14,658 bases of DNA from CALCMJ01 sp964475415 (GCA_964475415.1 CAYYWZ010000087.1:1-14658), one strand, 5' to 3'; shown: positions 6,345 through 14,621, counted from the first letter of the stretch. The notes: a model not told the origin generated them from the sequence alone. Numbers and translations are program-made.

Positions 6345-7841
6345 ATGATAAGATCTCTCTTCATAAAGCCTTATGCAACCCACACCGCTAGACAAGTAGC
6401 TAAGAAAAGTAAGACACAGGTCCAAGATCAGAAAAAGGTTTTCCAGTCGATTATTAGAAATGCGGTAAATACAAAATTTGCAAAGGATCACGCTTTTTCA
6501 ATTATCAAACAGCACAAAGATTATATCAAGCAAGTTCCTATAAGAGATTACGAAGGGCTAAAGTCCTATGTAGAACTGATACAACAAGGTAATGATAATG
6601 TGTTATGGAAAGGAAAACCAAAATATTTTGCCAAGACATCAGGAACAACCTCAGGGGTAAAATATATTCCTATATCAAAAGAAAGTATGCCCTATCATAT
6701 GAGTTGTGCTAGGAATGCACTATTGAATTATGTATCGATTGCAGGACAAGAAAAAATATTTGATGGTAAGATGATTTTTTTGTCAGGTTCTCCAGAGATG
6801 GATCTGGTAGCGGGTGTGGCTACCGGAAGATTATCTGGAATTGTAAATCATGAAATACCTGCTTGGGTCAAACCTAACCAAGTCCCAGATTACGCCACTA
6901 ATTGTATAGAGCCATGGGAAAAGAAGTTAGAAAAGATTGTAGAGATCACTGCAAAGCAGGATATGCGATTAATATCCGGTATACCGCCTTGGGTACAAAT
7001 GTATTTTGAGCAGTTGCTGGACTACACAGGAAAGTCATGTGTAAAAGATATTTTTCCTAAGTTCAATATGTTTGTCTATGGAGGCGTGAACTACGAACCT
7101 TACAGAAATAAGTTAGATGAGTTAATAGGAGAAAAGATTCATACGCTAGAGACTTATCCTGCCTCTGAAGGATTTATTGCTTTTCAGGATCGTGTAGAAA
7201 ATGATGGTTTGTTACTTCAGGCAGATGCAGGAATTTACTATGAGTTTGTGCCATTATCAGAAATCTTCGTGGAGTCACCAACTAGACTCGAATTAGCAGA
7301 TGTGGAGATAGGAAAAGATTATGCTGTAATCGTTACAAGTAATGCTGGACTATGGGCCTACAATCTAGGGGATACCGTACGGTTCGTATCGCTCTCTCCT
7401 TATCGACTAGTTGTTAGCGGAAGGATAAAACATTTTATTTCAGCATTCGGAGAACATGTGATTTCTAAAGAAGTAGAAACTGCAATCATAGAAACTTGTA
7501 AGGAGTTTAAGACTAAAATTGTAGAATTTACAGTTGCACCTAATGTTAACCCGGAGGATTCTTCCCTGCCTTATCATGAGTGGTTTATAGAATTTGATCA
7601 GGCACCTGAGTCTCTAGATCATTTTGCAGAAAGTCTAGACAAGTGGATGTGCAAGCAGAATATATATTATCAAGATCTTATCGATGGTAATATTTTAGTC
7701 CCACTGAAGATAAGGCTTATGCAGCGCAATGCTTTCAGATCTTATATGGAAGGAGAGGGTAAGCTAGGAGGACAAAATAAAGTGCCGAGATTATCTAATG
7801 ATAGAAAGATAGCTGATAAGCTAAAACCTTATACACTTTAG
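6345..7841 (+). CDS. GH3-family adenylate-forming protein (auxin-responsive GH3-like)
   Basis: 498 aa with no signal, so cytoplasmic. It has the motifs of the GH3 branch of the adenylate-forming (firefly luciferase-like) superfamily: the phosphate-binding loop TSGTTSGVKYIP at 98-109, the adenine-binding motif in ETYPASEGF at 269-277 (E275 as expected), and YNLGDTVRF at 339-347 with D343 in the place of the ribose-binding Asp. A smaller C-terminal domain follows (KHFISAFGEHVI onward). Plant GH3 enzymes activate an acyl acid with ATP and join it to an amino acid. Bacterial members are common in Bacteroidota, but their substrates are mostly unknown. Length is close to that of other bacterial members. 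It follows a terminator and so probably has its own promoter. Its last 4 bp overlap the stop of the convergent GNAT gene. Confidence 0.92.
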   Translation: MIRSLFIKPYATHTARQVAKKSKTQVQDQKKVFQSIIRNAVNTKFAKDHAFSIIKQHKDYIKQVPIRDYEGLKSYVELIQQGNDNVLWKGKPKYFAKTSGTTSGVKYIPISKESMPYHMSCARNALLNYVSIAGQEKIFDGKMIFLSGSPEMDLVAGVATGRLSGIVNHEIPAWVKPNQVPDYATNCIEPWEKKLEKIVEITAKQDMRLISGIPPWVQMYFEQLLDYTGKSCVKDIFPKFNMFVYGGVNYEPYRNKLDELIGEKIHTLETYPASEGFIAFQDRVENDGLLLQADAGIYYEFVPLSEIFVESPTRLELADVEIGKDYAVIVTSNAGLWAYNLGDTVRFVSLSPYRLVVSGRIKHFISAFGEHVISKEVETAIIETCKEFKTKIVEFTVAPNVNPEDSSLPYHEWFIEFDQAPESLDHFAESLDKWMCKQNIYYQDLIDGNILVPLKIRLMQRNAFRSYMEGEGKLGGQNKVPRLSNDRKIADKLKPYTL

Positions 7842-8410
7842 CTATTCTGCTTATTAGTTTCTAGGAGGTAGACGATCCACTCTTCATCCTCTCTATATGG
7901 ATAAGATAGTAATCTATGGAATCCAATAGCTTCATGCGCATTTACAGATCTTATGTTTTTGCTTGATACTTCTGTTATGATGAATCGGTAATGATTCGAC
8001 ATCTTTGATTTCATTTCTTGATATAGTTTTCTGAATATTCCTTTACCTCTGTAAGAACTATCTACGCAAACTTGTCCCATGATAAAATAATCCTCTTGTT
8101 TTATTTTTTCTCCTTTATAAGATACACTAGATATTTTTGTAAAAAGATCTTTCAATACAGGGATATGGTTCTGGAATTTGCATTCCATCACCAGAGTGTA
8201 GCCTACAACTTGACCGTTGGACTTAGCTATAAAATGGGGATGAGGATGGTTCATCTTTTCTAGTAGTTCGAGCGTATGTGAGCAGGTAACAAATCCTTGT
8301 AGCGGTATAGTTTCATCCGGAACATTAGCTAACAAGTTTTCTTCTTGTAATTGTTTTATTTGTTCAAGATCTTTGATCTCATTAGCCCTAGTATAGACAA
8401 GCTTTTTCAT
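7838..8410 (-). CDS. GNAT-family N-acetyltransferase
   Basis: 190 aa, cytoplasmic. The acetyl-CoA binding motif A is clear: MGQVCVDSSYRGKGIFRKLY at 111-130, with the R-x-x-G-x-G-type loop YRGKG (R121, G122, G124). Motif B follows as SSKNIRSVNAHEAIGF at 149-164. The N-terminal part (about 1-75) has the usual helices and the HFIAKSNGQVVGYTLVME strands. GNAT enzymes move an acetyl group from acetyl-CoA to an amine; the substrate cannot be read from the sequence. The gene converges on GH3, and the two stop codons overlap (TTA at 7838-7840 on the minus strand, TAG at 7839-7841), leaving no room for a terminator between them. Its start is the ATG at 8408-8410, 146 bp from the divergent gene at 8557. 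Confidence 0.92.
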   Translation of the reverse strand: MKKLVYTRANEIKDLEQIKQLQEENLLANVPDETIPLQGFVTCSHTLELLEKMNHPHPHFIAKSNGQVVGYTLVMECKFQNHIPVLKDLFTKISSVSYKGEKIKQEDYFIMGQVCVDSSYRGKGIFRKLYQEMKSKMSNHYRFIITEVSSKNIRSVNAHEAIGFHRLLSYPYREDEEWIVYLLETNKQNS

Positions 8411-8556
8411 CCTATTTGTGTTGGTAAGATCAAGTTAGGCATTATTGTTTAATTCTTATTCTCTTGAAGTTATATATTGCAATCAAAAAATGTTCAGACT
8501 TTGGTATCAAGTTTTATTTTCATACAATCCAAACTAAGAAAATCCGTTTAGATTTC

Positions 8557-9852
8557 ATGATAGCTAATAAACTGTACCTATCTCTATTTATTCTTTTCTT
8601 CTGCATGCAGTTTGTAAATAAGGTGCAGGCCTGTAGCATGTATAAAATTTCTAATCAAGGCAAAACACTAGTTGGCTGTAATTATGATACTTGGTATACT
8701 ACTCCTGTAATATGGTTTGAAAATGCGGAAAGTCCTAGTGAGTATGGTGCCGCATTTAATGGAGCAAGAAAAGTATCAAATAACAGAACTGCTCCTAATT
8801 CGGGAATGAATGAAGTAGGGCTTATGTTTGCGCGCTTGGCAGCTTATCATCCAAGACAAAATGATCCATCTCTTACGAGAAAAAATATTCTAAACGAAGA
8901 CAAATACCTTCCTGATATTTTGCACACTTGCTCGAGTGTAGAAGAGGTGAAGCAATACATAGAACAATATGATTATACTAAGTTTAAAGAAGGTGTAACT
9001 ATTTTTACAGACAGTACAGGAAGATATTTGATCGTTGAGCCTTACAACTTAATAGAGGGGGATGATTCCTATTATGTCTTATCTAATTTTTGTCCATCTA
9101 TTACAGAGAATGAAACCGCAAGAAAACTAAACCGCTACAGACATGGAGAAGATTTTCTGAAGTTGAATAAGATTAATTCTTCATTAGCTTTTTGTGCCGC
9201 CGCATCAGATACAATGTCTGTATGTAGAAGTAGAAATGGTGATGGTACACTGCTGACCTCTATCTGGGATACTAAGGACAAGTTACTGAACTTGTATTTT
9301 TACCACTCCTATGATACTACAGTACAATTTAAACTGAAGGAAGAGCTGGCTAAAGGAGATCATGTTATGAATATTCCTAGCTTGTTTCCTAGGAACCCTG
9401 AATACGAAAGACTCATAAATTATAGGACACCTTTTAATACCCCTCGACTAAGAATGTCATTAGTTTTTCTAGCGGGCTTTTTAGGCTTGTTTGCTTTTGC
9501 CTTAGGCATTTCCCTATTTTGGAATTCATCTGTTTCTTTTAAAAATGTAGTTTTGATCTCTGTTTTAAATTTGCTGTTGGCAGTATATCTAATTGTCTTA
9601 GCAACGCATAAAAACATTTTCTACATGGATGCTCCTTATCAACATTACAGTTCAAAATTAATTAGTTTATCATCCTACCTTCCCTTTTTTCTACTCTTGG
9701 CTATTATCCCTTTTACTTTGTTTGCAATAAGTCAATTGAAGAAAGTCAAAACAAAGACGTGGATAAAAGCTATTTTGGTCTCTAACAATATGGTCTATCT
9801 TATGTTGATTGTAGGTTTTGCTTATTGGGGTTTGTATAGCGTCTGGAATTAA
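8557..9852 (+). CDS. Exported Ntn-hydrolase (penicillin V acylase / C45-C59-like) with C-terminal membrane domain
   Basis: The chosen start is the ATG at 8557, because it opens a signal peptide (MIANKLYLSLFILFFCMQFV then NKVQA) whose cut would expose Cys26. An upstream in-frame TTG at 8464 would add 31 polar residues and is rejected. Mature N-terminal CSMYKISNQGKTLVGCNYDTW is the Ntn-hydrolase arrangement: nucleophile C26, then a strand pair and D44, later SGMNEVGL and LSNFCPS. The family cleaves linear or cyclic amides (penicillin V, bile-salt and acyl-homoserine-lactone amidases), so the substrate is open. From about residue 298 there are four hydrophobic segments (about 300-322, 330-352, 368-392, 405-430). 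The hydrolase domain would face the periplasm, tethered by this block. The fusion is unusual for the family. 431 aa in total. Confidence 0.85.
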   Translation: MIANKLYLSLFILFFCMQFVNKVQACSMYKISNQGKTLVGCNYDTWYTTPVIWFENAESPSEYGAAFNGARKVSNNRTAPNSGMNEVGLMFARLAAYHPRQNDPSLTRKNILNEDKYLPDILHTCSSVEEVKQYIEQYDYTKFKEGVTIFTDSTGRYLIVEPYNLIEGDDSYYVLSNFCPSITENETARKLNRYRHGEDFLKLNKINSSLAFCAAASDTMSVCRSRNGDGTLLTSIWDTKDKLLNLYFYHSYDTTVQFKLKEELAKGDHVMNIPSLFPRNPEYERLINYRTPFNTPRLRMSLVFLAGFLGLFAFALGISLFWNSSVSFKNVVLISVLNLLLAVYLIVLATHKNIFYMDAPYQHYSSKLISLSSYLPFFLLLAIIPFTLFAISQLKKVKTKTWIKAILVSNNMVYLMLIVGFAYWGLYSVWN

Positions 9853-9860
9853 GAAGATTG

Positions 9861-9872
9861 TGTTAATTAACA
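9861..9872. repeat. 12-bp perfect palindrome TGTTAATTAACA
   Basis: The palindrome lies between the Ntn-hydrolase stop and the lipoprotein start at 9909. A TTG (9858-9860) directly before it and TATTTCCG (9881-9888) 20 bp later make a weak -33/-7 pair, so it would sit in the spacer of a possible promoter. In AT-rich DNA this may be chance. Confidence 0.25.
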
Positions 9873-9908
9873 ACGAATTGTATTTCCGATTTTAGTGATT
9901 TTAATTCT

Positions 9909-10739
9909 ATGAAAATAATAATAAAAGTATCTATTCTGTTTTTCTTTTTTGCTTGTAACCAATCGACGAAGAGGAATCCTGTTCCTGAGGAAGTATTGCC
10001 TGTCGCGGATACTTTGGTTCAGAATGAAAGCCATACAAGTCCATATCTAAAAAACGTAAAAACAACTAATGGAATATTTACTTTAAAAGATCTCACAAAT
10101 AAATTTTGTCTCGTTTTCGGAATAGGAAAAAATGAACCTGCAAGCACTTGGGAAAATATAAATCTTGGCGATCTAAAAGGATACATTATTAATCCCAGCC
10201 ATGAAGAATTTATAAACCTAATAGAATTGAGAGCACAGAGTATGTATATATCCCCTAAGAAGGATAGTCTCCCCATTTGTAAGATTAATAATGCACTTAT
10301 TATTCCTTTTACATCTAACGAGGATAGAACTCATTTGACTCAGTGGAAAATAATATCCCCTGATTCTATTGTCTTTGACAAACTGCTACATCCTATTTTG
10401 GAAAAAGTATACTCAAATATAGTTTCAATAGAATTATTAGACTTGAGAGGAGAAAATTATTTGTCTATATATTGGGAAGGAGGAGAAGGTGGAGAAAATT
10501 GGGATGAACTGACTATAGTAAAACTTAATAGTATTGACAGTAGTGTTGACAGTTTTGAAATTATCGAGGAAGCGGGAGTAGGGTATTGCCATGACTGTGG
10601 TAACTGGGCGCAAATAGAATTGAAGCTAAACCCAGATGGTTTAGAAATAGCAGAGGTAAGGGATTCTATGAAATTAGTGGACAATAGTTGGGTTAGCGTA
10701 TGGCAGAAAATAAAGATACTCAAACAAATAAAAATATAA
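9909..10739 (+). CDS. Unrecognised lipoprotein, 276 aa
   Basis: The N-terminus (MKIIIKVSILFFFFACNQST) is a lipoprotein signal with lipobox FFAC and lipidated C16, so the product is anchored in the envelope. The mature part opens with a polar linker (STKRNPVPEEVLPVAD). A mixed alpha/beta region follows with one C-x-x-C pair (C227-H-D-C230 in GYCHDCGNW), which could bind metal or form a disulfide. I do not recognise the family. It is 16 bp upstream of a second lipoprotein gene, so the pair is probably one transcript. The stretch is more AT-rich than the genes to the left and contains no CTAG. Confidence 0.75.
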   Translation: MKIIIKVSILFFFFACNQSTKRNPVPEEVLPVADTLVQNESHTSPYLKNVKTTNGIFTLKDLTNKFCLVFGIGKNEPASTWENINLGDLKGYIINPSHEEFINLIELRAQSMYISPKKDSLPICKINNALIIPFTSNEDRTHLTQWKIISPDSIVFDKLLHPILEKVYSNIVSIELLDLRGENYLSIYWEGGEGGENWDELTIVKLNSIDSSVDSFEIIEEAGVGYCHDCGNWAQIELKLNPDGLEIAEVRDSMKLVDNSWVSVWQKIKILKQIKI

Positions 10740-10755
10740 AGGAAAAAAAAACTAA

Positions 10756-11328
10756 ATGAGTAAATCTCAAATTATAGTATTGGTATTGATCTTAGGATTT
10801 GTATCCTGTAAAAATTCTAATCAAGAAATCGATTGGCTTGAAATAGCAAAACAATTCTATGAGGTTCTAAATAGTTCTGACGCTTCTAAGATAAAAGATT
10901 TAGTAGCTGACAGCATAATTATCCGAGAAAGTGAATATGATTATCAAGAGACTTTCTCTTCAAATGGATATGTCGAATGGTTTAAATGGGATTCAGTATT
11001 TGGTCCCACTTACGAAGTGCTCGAAATAGAAAAAGATAATGGTAAGGTAAAAGCTAAGATTTCTAAAATAGATAAAAGAATTACTTTTCTTCATAACGAA
11101 CCTATTGTTACGAATGAAGTTATTCATTTTGATAAAGGAAAAATAATAAAAGTCGAAAAAGCTCAATACTTGATTTTTAAAGAAAGGTTCTTTGTAAAAA
11201 ATAGAGATACGCTTATTAGCTGGATTGACAAAAATCATCCTGAACTGAGTGACTTCATAAATGATCAAACAGAGATAGGCGGCAAAAAATACTTAAAGGC
11301 TATAGCATTATATAAAAACAGAGAATGA
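10756..11328 (+). CDS. NTF2/SnoaL-like lipoprotein, 190 aa
   Basis: Lipoprotein signal MSKSQIIVLVLILGFVSCKN with lipobox FVSC and lipidated C18. The mature part begins IDWLEIAKQFYEVLNSSDASKIKDLVADSIIIRES, which is the opening helix and first strand of NTF2/SnoaL-like folds. YEVLEIEKDNGKVKAKISKI and TNEVIHFDKGKIIKVEKAQ follow, like the strands of the same cone-shaped sheet. Such domains are ligand-binding pockets or small enzymes, and many Bacteroidota lipoproteins of this kind have no known role. The assignment rests on pattern only. The gene follows the 276-aa lipoprotein by 16 bp and is followed by 104 bp without a gene. Confidence 0.7.
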   Translation: MSKSQIIVLVLILGFVSCKNSNQEIDWLEIAKQFYEVLNSSDASKIKDLVADSIIIRESEYDYQETFSSNGYVEWFKWDSVFGPTYEVLEIEKDNGKVKAKISKIDKRITFLHNEPIVTNEVIHFDKGKIIKVEKAQYLIFKERFFVKNRDTLISWIDKNHPELSDFINDQTEIGGKKYLKAIALYKNRE

Positions 11329-11432
11329 TATTCTGGAACAAACGAAAAATACAGTTCAACTATCTAGTAGAATATAAGGATCTACCCAAAGCTATAATTT
11401 GTAAGAATAAGTAATCGTTCTAAAAGTAAGTT

Positions 11433-11806
11433 ATGAACTTAAACCAGTAACAGTTCCTTCATTAGATCTAACTAAGTCGATTCCTTTTTATGAAAAACTG
11501 GGATTAAAACTAATTGTTAAATCTTTGCCACATTACGCTAGATTCGAATGTCCAGATGGAAGTTCTACTTTTTCTCTACACCTTAGAGAGGAGTTGCCCA
11601 AGGGAGATGGCGTCTACGTTTATTTTGAATGTGAAAATCTGGATGAGCATGTTGAGGAATTAAAAGCAAAAGGCATTTCCTTTGATTTGGAACCAACAGA
11701 TCAAAGATGGTTATGGAGAGAAGCTAGACTGAAAGATGTCGATGGCAATCAACTAATATTATTCTATGGTGGTGAAAAGAGAGTCCACCCGCCGTGGAGA
11801 ATATAG
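11433..11806 (+). pseudogene. VOC-fold protein gene with one-base frameshift after the start
   Basis: The VOC frame is open from 11411 to the TAG at 11804-11806 and reads KPVTVPSLDLTKSIPFYEKL, then GLKLIVK, and later RLKDVDGNQLILFYGGE, a complete single VOC domain. That frame has no ATG or GTG, and its only TTG (11525) would remove the first strand and helix. The ATG at 11433, one frame off, gives M-N-L-N-Q-stop. Adding one A to the AAA at 11441-11443 turns it into MNLKPVTVPS in the VOC frame, a textbook start for a 124-aa protein. So a single A seems to be missing, either as a true mutation or as a homopolymer error. Recoding at C TTA AAC is a remote third option. A possible promoter box TATAATTTG lies at 11393-11401. 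Confidence 0.7.
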
Positions 11807-11883
11807 ATCAAAGAAGAATATGGAATAGACAATTATAGTTTCTAAACATTGCAGCAAGATATGAAATAACCTAACTTACAGAA

Positions 11884-12339
11884 ATGATGAAGGAAATTGA
11901 AGTTAATATAAATGGAAACGAAGAAATAATAAAAGTCGACCCTAAAACCCCTATTCTTTGGGTGTTAAGAGATTATTTAAAACTAACAGGTACTAAATAT
12001 GGTTGTGGAATAGCGCAATGTGGTGCCTGTACTATTCACTTGGATGGAGAACCAGTAAGATCATGTGTGATGCCAATAGATAGTGCAATCGAAAAAAAAA
12101 TCACAACAATAGAAGGGCTTTCAGATAATGGCAGTCACTCCTTACAAAAAGCATGGATAGAACATGATGTTCCGCAATGTGGTTATTGTCAAGCAGGTCA
12201 AATTATGAGTGCTGCAGCATTGTTAAACAAAAATTCCAATCCAACAGATGAAGATATTGATCAAGCGATGTATGGCAATATATGTAGGTGTGGAACATAT
12301 AACCGAATTAAAGCCGCTATTAAAAGTGCAACGAAATAA
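11884..12339 (+). CDS. iorA: IorA-like (2Fe-2S) small subunit of a molybdenum hydroxylase
   Basis: 151 aa, the normal length for the iron-sulfur subunit of isoquinoline 1-oxidoreductase / aldehyde oxidoreductase enzymes of the xanthine oxidase family. All eight cluster cysteines are present. C41, C46, C49 and C61 (YGCGIAQCGACTIHLDGEPV, then RSC) hold the plant-type cluster. C99, C102, C134 and C136 (QCGYCQAGQIM and NICRCG) hold the second. It passes electrons from the molybdenum site of the large subunit to an outside acceptor. It has no signal peptide, so it would leave the cell together with its Tat-exported partner. The ATG is at 11884; a second Met at 11887 is equally possible. The IorB-like gene starts 11 bp after its stop. 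The precise substrate is unknown, so the symbol means subunit type only. Confidence 0.92.
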   Translation: MMKEIEVNINGNEEIIKVDPKTPILWVLRDYLKLTGTKYGCGIAQCGACTIHLDGEPVRSCVMPIDSAIEKKITTIEGLSDNGSHSLQKAWIEHDVPQCGYCQAGQIMSAAALLNKNSNPTDEDIDQAMYGNICRCGTYNRIKAAIKSATK

Positions 12340-12350
12340 AAGAACCCAAG

Positions 12351-14621
12351 ATGGATAATACTACAAACAAAATAGATAGACGAAGTTTTATTAAATCTTC
12401 TACGTTAGCAGGTGGCGGGATGTTGCTGAGTATTAGTTGGCTCTCAGCATGTAAGCCAGATAGTGAGGACACACAAAAAATTGTAATGCCTGATCATTGG
12501 TATGATTTTAATGCATATCTCAAGATTGGTAATAATGGTATAGTTACTATATATTCTCCAAACCCTGAATTTGGCCAGAATGTCATGACCTCGATGCCAA
12601 TGATAGTTGCGGAGGAGCTTGATGTGGATTGGAAAAATGTAATTGTAGAACAAGCTGCCTACAATCAAGATAAGTATCCAGGAGGCGCATTCGGTCAGTT
12701 TACTGGTGGCAGTCGAGGGATAATGATGAAGTGGAAACCATTAAGAACTGCTGGTGCTACAGCTAAGCACATGCTCAAAGAAGCAGCTGCTCAAAAATGG
12801 ATGGTTCCAATAGAAGAGATTAGAACAGAGTTAGGTCATCTTTATCATGATAATAGCGGTAAAAATATAAGTTATGGTGAGATAGCAACTCATGCATCCA
12901 AACTAACAGTTCCTGAAAACATAAAATTTAAGCAGCCACAGGAATATAATATAATAGGTCAATCCAAGAAAAATGTAGAAACTAAGAATATTGTAACTGG
13001 CAAAACTCGATTTGGAATAGACTATAGTACTAATGGTATGTTGTATGCTATGCCTGTATTCCCTCCAGCATTTGGATTGACACTTGACAAAATATCAAAT
13101 GCTACTGAACTTAAAAGTATGCCAGGTATAGTGGATGTTTTTTCTGTTTCAACTTATAATGAAAATTATAAGCGAGGCTTCTTTGATACCAATGCTTTCC
13201 CAGAATTTATTGCAATAGTAGGGAATTCAACTTGGGAAGTTATGAACGCAAAAAAACAGGTGCAAGCACTTTGGAAACCAAGCCTAGCAAGGACAGAAAA
13301 AATTAATAGATTTGGAAGAGATGTGACTGTTCATACTCCAGCAGGATTAGAAGATACCTTGAATCATGATTCTCAAATGACATCATTACTATCTGGAAAT
13401 CTAAAAACTGTTCGTCGAGATGGAAATCCAGAAAGAGCTTTTGAAGTTGCTGACAGAGTAATTGAAAGACACTACAAAGCACCATACCTTGCTCATAATT
13501 GTATGGAGCCGATGAACACCTTTGCACATGTTACAAACGATAAAGTCAAAATTGTGGGACCACTACAAGCTCCAGGACTGATAGAGCCGACTATATCAGC
13601 AAGATTGGATATCCCAGCCGAAAACATAGAGATAGAAATGACAAGGATGGGAGGTGGTTTTGGAAGAAGAGCATACAGCTCTTATATGGTTGAGGCTGCT
13701 CTCATTTCTCAAAAAGTAAATGCTCCTGTAAAATTCATGTACTCTCGAGAAGATGATATGCTTAATGGTATTTACCGTCCGACCTATCAAGCTGTTTATA
13801 GGGCAGCAATTGATACGAACAACAAGATTTTAGCTATACATATCAAGGCAGGTGGTGTTCCAGAAAGTCCACTATTTGCAAACAGATTTCCAGCAGGTAG
13901 CATTGATAACTATTTGGCTGAAGAATTTTCTATAGACTCTAATATTACTACAGGAGCTTTCAGAGCACCCCGTTCAAATTTTATGGCAGGTGCTGAACAA
14001 TCTTTTCTCGATGAGCTTGCCCAAGAAATAGGTAAAGATCCCATAGATTTCAGATTAGAATTACTTAAAAGAGCAGAAGAAAATCCAGTTGGAGAATCTA
14101 ATGATTATGATGCAAAAAGATATGCTGAAGTCTTAAAACTTGTAAGAGAAAAAGCTGAGTGGAATACAAACAGTTCCAATCTACATCGTGGTGTATCCGC
14201 ATACTTTTGTCATAATTCTTACGCAGCCCACATATTAGATTTAAGAATAGTTGAGGGTGAACCTATCATTGATAAGGTTACATGTGCCATAGATTGTGGT
14301 ATTGTTATCAATCCAGATGCATCAGCTAACATGGCAGAAGGTGGAATAATTGATGGGATTGGAAATGCCCTCTATGGCGAAATGACATTCTTAGAGGGTA
14401 AACCTCAAAAAACAAATTTCCATCAATATCGCATGATTAGAATGCCGGAGGCACCTAAAAAAATAGAAGTTTATTTTGTAGAAAATGAAATCGATCCTAC
14501 TGGTTTAGGAGAGCCGCCTTTTCCTCCGATATTTGGAGCATTAGCAAATGCAATGTATAAGGCTACTGGAAAGAGATTTTATGAACAACCGTTTTTGAAA
14601 GATGGGAATGTATTAGGATAA
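12351..14621 (+). CDS. iorB: IorB-like molybdopterin-binding large subunit, Tat-exported
   Basis: 756 aa. The N-terminus has a Tat signal (RRSFIK, R10-R11) followed by a hydrophobic stretch ending LSAC at residue 34, which is also a lipobox, so it may be a Tat-exported lipoprotein. Visible hallmarks of the xanthine oxidase large subunit (IorB branch): FGQFTGGSRG near residue 113, GGGFGRR at 434-440 for binding the molybdopterin cytosine dinucleotide, GAFRAPRSNFM near 540, and GLGEPPFPPIFGALANAMY near the end with the catalytic-type Glu at 721. The reaction is hydroxylation of a carbon next to a ring nitrogen, or aldehyde oxidation, using water and releasing electrons through the small subunit. 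Like other IorB proteins it lacks an FAD subunit. No cofactor-insertion (XdhC) or cytochrome gene is visible before the window ends 37 bp later. Confidence 0.92.
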   Translation: MDNTTNKIDRRSFIKSSTLAGGGMLLSISWLSACKPDSEDTQKIVMPDHWYDFNAYLKIGNNGIVTIYSPNPEFGQNVMTSMPMIVAEELDVDWKNVIVEQAAYNQDKYPGGAFGQFTGGSRGIMMKWKPLRTAGATAKHMLKEAAAQKWMVPIEEIRTELGHLYHDNSGKNISYGEIATHASKLTVPENIKFKQPQEYNIIGQSKKNVETKNIVTGKTRFGIDYSTNGMLYAMPVFPPAFGLTLDKISNATELKSMPGIVDVFSVSTYNENYKRGFFDTNAFPEFIAIVGNSTWEVMNAKKQVQALWKPSLARTEKINRFGRDVTVHTPAGLEDTLNHDSQMTSLLSGNLKTVRRDGNPERAFEVADRVIERHYKAPYLAHNCMEPMNTFAHVTNDKVKIVGPLQAPGLIEPTISARLDIPAENIEIEMTRMGGGFGRRAYSSYMVEAALISQKVNAPVKFMYSREDDMLNGIYRPTYQAVYRAAIDTNNKILAIHIKAGGVPESPLFANRFPAGSIDNYLAEEFSIDSNITTGAFRAPRSNFMAGAEQSFLDELAQEIGKDPIDFRLELLKRAEENPVGESNDYDAKRYAEVLKLVREKAEWNTNSSNLHRGVSAYFCHNSYAAHILDLRIVEGEPIIDKVTCAIDCGIVINPDASANMAEGGIIDGIGNALYGEMTFLEGKPQKTNFHQYRMIRMPEAPKKIEVYFVENEIDPTGLGEPPFPPIFGALANAMYKATGKRFYEQPFLKDGNVLG

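Noticed and set aside
8464..8556. TTG start adding 31 residues to the Ntn-hydrolase
   Set aside because: The added residues are polar and would bury the signal peptide; the ATG at 8557 gives a standard signal ending just before the nucleophile Cys.
11525..11806. A 93-aa VOC protein starting at TTG 11525
   Set aside because: The same frame upstream encodes the missing first strand and helix of the VOC domain, so a start here would give half a domain; a frameshift near 11441 explains the data better.
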